DNA from: Hadarchaeum sp964343275
Lineage (GTDB): Archaea; Hadarchaeota; Hadarchaeia; Hadarchaeales; Hadarchaeaceae
Direction: 5' to 3'
Length of the DNA: 19,682 nt
Assembly (NCBI GenBank): GCA_964343275.1
Contig: CAYFIY010000022.1
Coordinates: forward strand, 1 to 19,682
Positions 14,707-19,682 of the stretch are shown in pieces. Positions within the stretch are counted from its first letter, which is position 1, and every line of letters starts with the position of its first letter. Both the position numbers and the translations under genes were made by a program. The notes beneath the pieces were generated by a model. The model saw nothing but the letters and a program-made list of their open reading frames with translations, was not told the origin of the DNA and made no database searches.

Positions 14707-14750
14707 AAGGGGGAACGCCAGAAGGCGGATGAACCCCTTTTTTTCTTTTT
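14707..14750 (+). terminator. intrinsic-type terminator hairpin with long T tract
   Basis: AAGGGG (14707-14712) pairs with CCCCTT (14734-14739), enclosing CGCC-AGAA-GGCG (14716-14727), followed by an almost unbroken T run to 14750. It lies 53 bases after tRNA-Glu and could end that transcript. An upstream CCCCCTT (14673-14679) could pair instead with AAGGGGG (14707-14713), giving an alternative fold. Confidence 0.6.
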
Positions 14751-14781
14751 TATTGTTTGGGCGCAAGCTGGCCGACATGAG

Positions 14782-14815
14782 ATCCGGAGCAGCGGGCTAA
14801 ACAGCGGATTTTTTT
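14782..14815 (+). terminator. second weak terminator-like hairpin
   Basis: ATCCG (14782-14786) and CGGAT (14805-14809) form a 5-bp stem with an 18-nt loop, followed by a seven-T run (14809-14815). It is weaker than the preceding hairpin and may be a back-up terminator or chance. Confidence 0.35.
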
Positions 14816-14944
14816 GTGGCTTAAATCACATCCCATCACTTTTATGACGCTCAACGAAGAACAGATATTTTATCAGATCAGTTAGTTTTAATCATGTGAA
14901 TGAGGATAACAGATGATTTGGTGTCTTTATGAAAGTGAATAGTT
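14816..14944. other. non-coding gap before the methyltransferase pseudogene
   Basis: I see no convincing gene or RNA. Short frames here have no ribosome site and no recognisable sequence. Together with 14654-14815 this makes 291 bases with only the two hairpins. Confidence 0.4.
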
Positions 14945-15561
14945 GTGAATAGTATTGAAATATTTGAAGAATATGCTCAACTATATGATAATCGATTCGA
15001 CAAAAATAGGTTACCCTACGAATCTGAAATCATAGCTTTAAAGTTCCTCCCGAAAAACGGCAGGGTTTAGAGGGCGGTGTGAGCACTGGAAGATTTGCAT
15101 TACCTCTCGGAATTAAGCTGGGCATTGAATCTGCAAAAGCAATGATAGATATAGCACGGAAACGTGAGATAGTGGTTCACGATGACATGGCAGAAAAACT
15201 TCCATTTGCTTTTTCTTTTGATTTTGTTCTGATGGTTAAAACATTATATTTTATGCAAGACCACGTATAGGCACTTGGAGAAGCAAAAAGAGTTCTATAA
15301 TCGCTGTGGAGCGTCGTAATAGGTCTGACCGACAGGGAGAATTACCTCGGTAAACTTTACGAATCAAAGAAGAAAGAGAGTAATTTTACAGATGCGCCAA
15401 TTTTTATCCTACATGTTCTTGATTGGCTCGGGAAATTGGCGTTCCATAATATCAAAACATGCCAGACTATTTTCAAAGTCCCTGAAGAAATAAATACTGC
15501 CAAACCGATTATGATAAGTTACGGAGAATAGGGTTTTATGACTATTCCCGCCCGAAAATGA
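14945..15561 (+). pseudogene. decayed SAM-dependent methyltransferase (type 11-like)
   Basis: The translated pieces line up as one class I methyltransferase of about 205 residues. From GTG 14945 the frame reads an N-terminal helix (IEIFEEYAQLYDNRFD) up to LKFLPKNGRV, then stops at TAG 15068-15070 where the SAM-binding glycine motif should begin. A +1 shift restores the rest of that motif (GGVSTGRFALPLGI, near 15072-15114), then MIDIARKREIVV and the motif-II/III-like KLPFAFSFDFVLMVKTLYF. The same frame meets TAG 15268-15270 and TAA 15298-15300, continues as VVIGLTDRENYLGKLYESKKKESNF, and meets TAG 15529-15531 before a final TGA at 15559-15561. One shift plus at least three internal stops means a non-functional gene. 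Both TAG and TAA occur, so pyrrolysine read-through does not explain it. The intact ancestor's substrate is unknown. Confidence 0.82.
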
Positions 15562-15570
15562 GGATGCAGT

Positions 15571-15924
15571 ATGAAAATACTAATCGTGATCAACGACGCA
15601 CCATACGGTAGTGAAAAGGTGTATAACGCATTGCGCTTGGCCATGACGCTACAGAAGGAACACCCAGACGTTGACCTTCGAGTGTTCCTGATAGGAGACG
15701 CCGTGACCTGTGGCCTGCCCAACCAATCGACGCCGCACGGCTACTATAACGTGGAAAGAATGCTAAAAGCAGTCGTCGGCAAAGGCGGTCAGGTTAAGGC
15801 TTGTGGGAGCTGCTCCGGAGCCCGAGGCATCAAAGGATTAGCTTTGATCAAAGGCGTGGAAATAAGTACGATGATCCAATTGGAGCAATGGGCAGTTGAA
15901 TGCGATAAGGTCTTTACGTTTTAG
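15571..15924 (+). CDS. DsrE/DsrF-like (YchN-type) sulfur-relay protein
   Basis: A 117-residue soluble protein of the DsrE-like fold. It opens with a beta strand MKILIVINDAPYGSEKVYNALRLAM, typical of the family, then VFLIGDAVTCGLPNQ with Cys47, a PHGYYNVERML stretch (55-65), and CGSCSGARG with Cys78 and Cys81. Family members transfer or bind persulfide sulfur through conserved cysteines; Cys47 and the C-x2-C pair are the candidates here. Which partner it serves is not visible. The ATG at 15571 has GAGGAT five bases upstream, at the end of the decayed methyltransferase. The next gene on this strand is a flavin oxidoreductase after a 235-base gap with its own promoter, so a shared operon is not evident. 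Confidence 0.83.
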   Translation: MKILIVINDAPYGSEKVYNALRLAMTLQKEHPDVDLRVFLIGDAVTCGLPNQSTPHGYYNVERMLKAVVGKGGQVKACGSCSGARGIKGLALIKGVEISTMIQLEQWAVECDKVFTF

Positions 15925-16100
15925 CACTTAGTGGTCAAAGAAGATACATACCCTACTGCACCGAAGCTACACACCATAGTGATGCGGGTGGGTGTCCTTG
16001 ATTCTAATCTCCTCGAAACCGAATCTCAGCCGCAGCCAAGGTAAATGTCTCGTAGCAGTATACCCAGTCTGCAAATATCGTTCCTTTCTTTAAACCGAGA
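15925..16100. other. intergenic stretch without a visible feature
   Basis: No open frame, tRNA-like fold or clear repeat seen between the DsrE-like gene and the oxidoreductase promoter. Confidence 0.4.
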
Positions 16101-16110
16101 ACTTATTTAA
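16101..16110 (+). promoter_or_regulatory. TATA box for the flavin oxidoreductase gene
   Basis: ACTTATTTAA. A start about 26 bases downstream would give a leader of roughly 28 nt that contains the GGAGAT ribosome site (about 16147-16152) used by the ATG at 16160. Confidence 0.5.
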
Positions 16111-16159
16111 CTTAGAATTTAGGGAATTATACTCAGTCAGTGAATTGGAGATTGAGAAT

Positions 16160-16858
16160 ATGAAATTTGAAACAACGGTTAAGGAAATTATTCAGCGGAC
16201 GCACGATGTCCAAAGCTTCAGGTTTGATAAACTTGATTCTTTCGATTATAAAGCTGGACAATTTATGTGGATAACCATTAAAGACAATGGAAACAAACTT
16301 AGAAAACATTTTTCTTTTTCGAGTAGCCCTACCGAAAAAAACTTTGTGGAATTCACCAAGAAGTTATCCGACAGCGATTTTTCAAAAGCTTTACGGAAGC
16401 TCAAAGTAGGCGACTGGGCTGAAATCGATGGTCCGTTCGGAAAGTTTACTTTCGAGGGTGAACACAAAAAAATCGGCATGCTTTCCGGCGGTATAGGAAT
16501 AACACCGCTGATAAGCATATGCAGATATTGTACCGACAAAAGCTTAGATACCAAAATAACCTTACTCTATGGAAATAGAACTCCTGAAGATATAGTCTTT
16601 AGACAGGAACTGGAAGAAATGCAAAATAAGAACACGAACATGAAAGTTGTCTTAAGCATCGACCGAGCTAGCGAAGGGTGGACCAGTAGAGTCGGATTCA
16701 TCGATTCAGATTTGATAAAGAACGAAATACCTGATTACATGGATACTGTGTTCTACACATGCGGCCCACCTAAAATGGTGGAGATAATGACCAAGATTCT
16801 AAAAGATCTTGGATTGCCGGAAACGCATATAAAAATAGAGAACTTTGCTGGTTACTAA
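16160..16858 (+). CDS. ferredoxin-NADP reductase-like flavin oxidoreductase, no Fe-S domain
   Basis: A 232-residue FAD and NAD(P)H binding protein. The flavin motif is KHFSFSSSP (a variant of RxYSxSS), the domain link EIDGPFGKF, the NAD(P) loop SGGIGITPLISICRY, LLYGNRTPEDIVF, and CGPPKMVEIM near the C-terminus, all in normal order. It ends in an aromatic residue, Tyr, as many plant-type reductases do. There is no [2Fe-2S] cysteine set, unlike PyrK upstream, so it must pass electrons to a separate partner such as ferredoxin. I start at ATG 16160 because of the GGAGAT site about seven bases upstream; an in-frame TTG at 16145 lies before that site. No neighbour identifies the partner. Confidence 0.88.
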   Translation: MKFETTVKEIIQRTHDVQSFRFDKLDSFDYKAGQFMWITIKDNGNKLRKHFSFSSSPTEKNFVEFTKKLSDSDFSKALRKLKVGDWAEIDGPFGKFTFEGEHKKIGMLSGGIGITPLISICRYCTDKSLDTKITLLYGNRTPEDIVFRQELEEMQNKNTNMKVVLSIDRASEGWTSRVGFIDSDLIKNEIPDYMDTVFYTCGPPKMVEIMTKILKDLGLPETHIKIENFAGY

Positions 16859-16920
16859 GAGGAAACTAGAATTCGCATAGGTTATCATAAATTCCACGAT
16901 GCTTAGTATATGTCGATGCC

Positions 16921-17025
16921 ATGACCTCAGAAGTTGAAGGAAGAATAGAACGAGGTCTCGAAAAGATTAAAAAAAAGAGAAAAAACCGTGCGCTTTATCG
17001 CAGAGCCCATAAGAAGAGCCGCTAG
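16921..17025 (+). CDS. possible 34-residue basic protein
   Basis: Begins MTSEVEGRIERGLEKI and continues into a strongly basic tail with KKKRK and RALYRRAHKKSR, ending TAG at 17023-17025, 31 bases before tRNA-Leu. One predicted helix with a Lys/Arg-rich end suggests nucleic-acid binding. A TATA-like TATCATAAAT (16882-16891) lies 30 bases upstream; there is no ribosome site. I do not recognise a family, and a chance frame cannot be excluded. Confidence 0.38.
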   Translation: MTSEVEGRIERGLEKIKKKRKNRALYRRAHKKSR

Positions 17026-17056
17026 TTTTATGGGCACTCCCCTAGAAGTTGCTACG

Positions 17057-17161
17057 GCGGGGGTGCCTGAGCCAGGTCAAAAGGGCAGGACTTAAGAGAA
17101 CTTTCGGAGAAATCCTGTGGCCGTAGGGCCTTCGGGAGTTCGAATCTCCCCCCCCGCACCA
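17057..17161 (+). tRNA. tRNA-Leu(UAA) with a 15-nt intron, CCA encoded
   Basis: Acceptor GCGGGGG (17057-17063) pairs with CCCCCGC (17151-17157); A73 at 17158 and CCA at 17159-17161. Three-pair D-stem CCT/AGG (17066-17068, 17082-17084), anticodon stem CAGGA (17086-17090) / TCCTG (17113-17117), long variable arm GGCC-GTAG-GGCC (17119-17130) typical of Leu, T-arm GGGAG-TTCGAAT-CTCCC (17134-17150). Removing 17097-17111 gives loop CTTAAGA with anticodon TAA at 17093-17095. TTTTATGG about 28 bases upstream may be the TATA element. Confidence 0.9.
17097..17111 (+). other. tRNA-Leu intron at 37/38 (15 nt)
   Basis: 5' bulge AG^A (17095-17097), 3' bulge AA^A (17110-17112), central helix CTTA (17091-17094) with GGAG (17106-17109): C-G, T-A and T-G form, A-G does not. 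The outer helix is the intact 5-bp anticodon stem. The inner helix is only G-C and A-T around ACTT. Confidence 0.78.
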
Positions 17162-17389
17162 CTCAGATGGGATATATACAGCGTTTTGAAATCGGACACC
17201 CATTGTACAATTTTGTGCATTAAGAAAGGGCGAGTAAGATAAATATACGTCTATCTTGTTGGGCATATTTATCCCAAAACAAATTACCCCTAACCCATTT
17301 CTTTGGTTACAAATATCTATTGGGGACTTGACCTTTCGGAAACACGGCTGTTTAATACCTAAAAACAAAATCTTAAAGGGGATACTGTG
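17162..17389 (+). promoter_or_regulatory. region between tRNA-Leu and the restriction gene
   Basis: Contains a small inverted repeat TTGGG/CCCAA around CATATTTAT near 17258-17276, a TATA-like TTTAATACCT at 17351-17360, and a GGGGAT ribosome-type site just before the GTG at 17390. A long frame on the minus strand across tRNA-Leu is an artefact of antisense tRNA sequence. Confidence 0.4.
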
Positions 17390-19682
17390 GTGAACAAGGA
17401 AGACGCTAAACAGAAAATAAATGAACTTCTCGAAAAATATGATAGGCTCGTTAAAGAAGACAGAATAAACAAGTATAATGAGGCAGCGACCAAAGCCGAA
17501 TTCATAATACCTTTGTTTGAGGCATTAGGTTAGGATGTTCTCAATAAAACACACTTAGATGAAGTTACAAGAGAAGAAAATGTATCTAAAGGATGGGTTG
17601 ATTATGGTTTTAGAATAGATGGTATTCCTAAATTTTTTCTTGAAGCAAAATCGCTAAAGACAGACTTGGATAAGCCTGAGCATGCAGAACAGGCAATAAA
17701 TTACGCTTGGCACAAAGGGTGTACTTGGGCCGTTCTTACGGATTTTGAAGCAATCAAGATATTTAACGCGGAATGGAAAACTGCAAATTTATTCCAAAGT
17801 AGGTTCATTTCCTTGGATTGTAACCAATTCTTAGAACAGTTTGATGAACTCTGGCTTCTTTCTAAAGAGAGTTTTGAACAGGAATTGCTAAATAAAAAGG
17901 CAGAAAAATATGGTAAAAAATCTAAGAAAAGTCCTGTAGGCGAACAGTTATTCAGCGACTTGACTAAATGGCGTTCCGAACTTTCCAAGGATATTTTACA
18001 AAGAAACAAAGACATCAAGGAAGCAGATTTGGATGAAGCTGTCCAGAGGATTATTGATAGGCTGATTTTCATTAGGAACTGCGAAGATAGGGAACTAGAG
18101 CCAATAACGTTGTTGTCGGTGATGCGGGAATGGGAAAGCAAACGTAGAAAACCACTTTATGAACACATAGTTGATACCTTCAAGCATTTCGATGGCGAAT
18201 ACAATAGCAAGCTTTTCCAATATCATCTGTCCAACGAATTGGATGTAAGTAACCAAGTTCTTGAGGGGATAATAAAAGATCTTTACCACACGAAGGACAG
18301 AACAATAAAATACGACTTTTCAGTACTTGATGCTGATGTTCTTGGAAATGTATATGAGCAGTATTTGGGCCACATCTTAAAGAAGACTGCAAAACGAGCC
18401 GTTTTGGAGGAAAAGCATGCTTACCGAAAAGAACAGGGGATTTACTATACACCTACTTACATTGTTGATTACATAGTAAGAAACACCCTTGGTGAGTTGC
18501 TCAAAGACAAGAAAATAAGCGTGGAAAAAATTAGGGTTTTAGATCCCGCATGTGGTTCTGGGTCATTTTTGATAAAGGCCTTCGATGTTCTGAACGAGTT
18601 CTACAGTAAGAAGGAGGGAGACCACACCCAAACATAATTGGACTTGGATACGGGTCTGCCTTTCAAACAAAAAGAGAAAGTTTTGACGAATAACATTTTT
18701 GGCGTGGATTTAGATGTACGGGCCGTGGAAATTGCACAGCTTAATCTTTTGCTGAAAATCGCTGAGAAAAAACATAGGTTACCCCTGTTGTATCAAAATA
18801 TAAAAAATGGAAATTATTTGATTAATGATGAAAAAGTTGTAGGAGACAAGGCTTTCAAATGGGAAGATAGATTCAAGCAAATTATAGGAGAGGGCGGATT
18901 TGATGTTGTGATTGGCAATCCACCATACATAAGAACCCACCTGCTACCGGAAAAAGAGAAACAATACTATAGTAATAATTTTAAATCTGCCTTTAAACAA
19001 TATGATATTTATGTTTTATTTATAGAGCTCGGAATCAATCTCCTAAAAAGGTGGGGAAGGTTAGGTTTTATTGTTTCGAATAAGTTTGCAACTTCGGATT
19101 ATGGATTGAAGCTTAGAGAAATAATACTGAAAGAATGTGCAATTGAAAGCATCGTCAACGTTTCTTCACTACCTGTTTTCAAAGGTGCATCTGTATATCC
19201 ATATATAATCATCGTAAGAAAGGAACCAGATACGGAGAAAAGAAAGAAAAACACAATTAAAGCGATAACTGAACTCAAAGATGAAAAAGAATTTATCAAT
19301 CATGAATACCAAATAACAGAAATTTCTCAGCAGAAATATCTAGAGAATTCGAATTTTATATTTGACCTTTTGCCCAGAAAAATCCATGGTATCTTTGATA
19401 AAATTAATCGTGATGCACATTTACTAGGAAAAATCACAAAAATTTCTAGAGGATTTAGACCGCCACCAAAAGACCTTGTCATAACAAAAGAAAGGTATGA
19501 ACAACTCGATCAAAGTGGGAAAACCCAATTCAATAGATTGATAAGCGGGGGAGAGGTTTCAGGAGCATATAAATTAGACTTGGATGGAAAGTACGTGAAA
19601 TACCAAAGGGACAAAATAAAGGAAGCAGCGCGCCCAGAAATTTTCAATAATCCCAAAATAATTGTTCGACGCATTAGCTTGA
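17390..19682 (+). pseudogene. type IIG-like restriction-modification enzyme, two in-frame stops, cut by right edge
   Basis: One frame from GTG 17390 to the window end encodes a fused endonuclease-methyltransferase of the Eco57I-like kind, but it is interrupted twice. An N-terminal coiled start (EDAKQKINELLEKYDRL) leads to LFEALG, then TAG at 17531-17533 where family members usually have Trp (TGG to TAG is one change), then a PD-(D/E)xK nuclease core VDYGFRI...FFLEAKSL (17600-17655). A helical region follows, then N6-adenine methyltransferase motif I DPACGSGSFLIKAFD (18543-18587), a TAA at 18635-18637 within a variable loop, FGVDLDVRAVEIAQLNLLL, motif IV GNPPYI (18912-18929) and the start of a target-recognition region. 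The frame is open from 18638 to the edge. The gene is clearly more AT-rich than the pyrimidine genes, suggesting transfer. It is likely inactive unless the stops are sequence errors; the 18638-on part could not be made alone without a start. Confidence 0.82.

Noticed and set aside
14656..14847. 63-codon frame after tRNA-Glu
   Set aside because: It crosses the terminator hairpin and its T tract, giving an FFFFF run; no gene features.
17042..17368. 108-codon frame on the minus strand over tRNA-Leu
   Set aside because: It runs through the antisense of the tRNA; the GGGDSNSRRPYG-type peptide is the familiar false translation of tRNA antisense sequence.
15068..17533. In-frame TAG codons as pyrrolysine
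   Set aside because: The same genes also carry TAA stops, and TAG ends several normal genes here (ino1, padR-like, TIM barrel), so recoding is not needed.
1..19682. CRISPR arrays, insertion sequences, rRNA genes
   Set aside because: No regularly spaced repeats, transposase frames, terminal repeats or rRNA-like stretches were seen on either strand.

Overview
The window reads as a chromosomal segment of an archaeon. Evidence: Ino1 next to a CDP-alcohol phosphatidyltransferase (the archaeal inositol-ether-lipid pathway), an AglB/STT3-type oligosaccharyltransferase, archaeal-type OMP decarboxylase and HisRS, TATA-box promoters, a mix of GGAGGTGA-type ribosome sites and apparently leaderless starts, many TTG/GTG starts, and three tRNA genes that all carry introns with bulge-helix-bulge geometry. 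I cannot fix the lineage from this sequence alone.

Layout. (1) 1-3012, inositol lipid block: a PfkB sugar kinase (cut by the left edge) directly follows ino1 on the minus strand. A divergent PadR-like regulator shares ino1's promoter region and converges on a minus-strand CDP-alcohol phosphatidyltransferase, probably archaetidylinositol-phosphate synthase. (2) 3010-7584: an endonuclease IV-like TIM-barrel gene converges on a minus-strand set consisting of a 2-TM small protein, an STT3/AglB-like protein and hisS. (3) 7678-12780, pyrimidine block on the plus strand: tRNA-Arg(CCU) with two introns, a PyrF-PyrE fusion, pyrK, pyrD and pyrG. (4) 12859-14465: a tight operon of a small ATP-cone-like protein, dcd and thyX, behind a promoter covered by a perfect 9-bp inverted repeat. 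(5) 14546-17161: tRNA-Glu(CUC) with an intron inside the anticodon, a terminator-like hairpin, a decayed SAM methyltransferase gene, a DsrE-like protein, a flavin oxidoreductase, a possible 34-aa basic protein, and tRNA-Leu(UAA) with a 15-nt intron. (6) 17390-19682: a type IIG-like restriction-modification gene broken by two in-frame stops and running off the right edge.

How it works together. PyrDK makes orotate, the PyrF-PyrE fusion makes OMP then UMP, and PyrG makes CTP. Dcd (possibly bifunctional) turns dCTP into dUTP/dUMP, and ThyX makes dTMP. The ATP-cone-like protein is placed to act as a nucleotide sensor for the dNTP operon. On the left, Ino1 provides inositol phosphate to the phosphatidyltransferase, with PadR as candidate local regulator. 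The right third looks like a turnover region: two decaying genes lie among tRNA genes, and the restriction gene is visibly more AT-rich than the core metabolic genes.

The most unusual items are the tRNA intron architecture, the stand-alone ATP-cone-like protein with its promoter inverted repeat, and the PyrF-PyrE fusion in the order opposite to animal UMP synthase.
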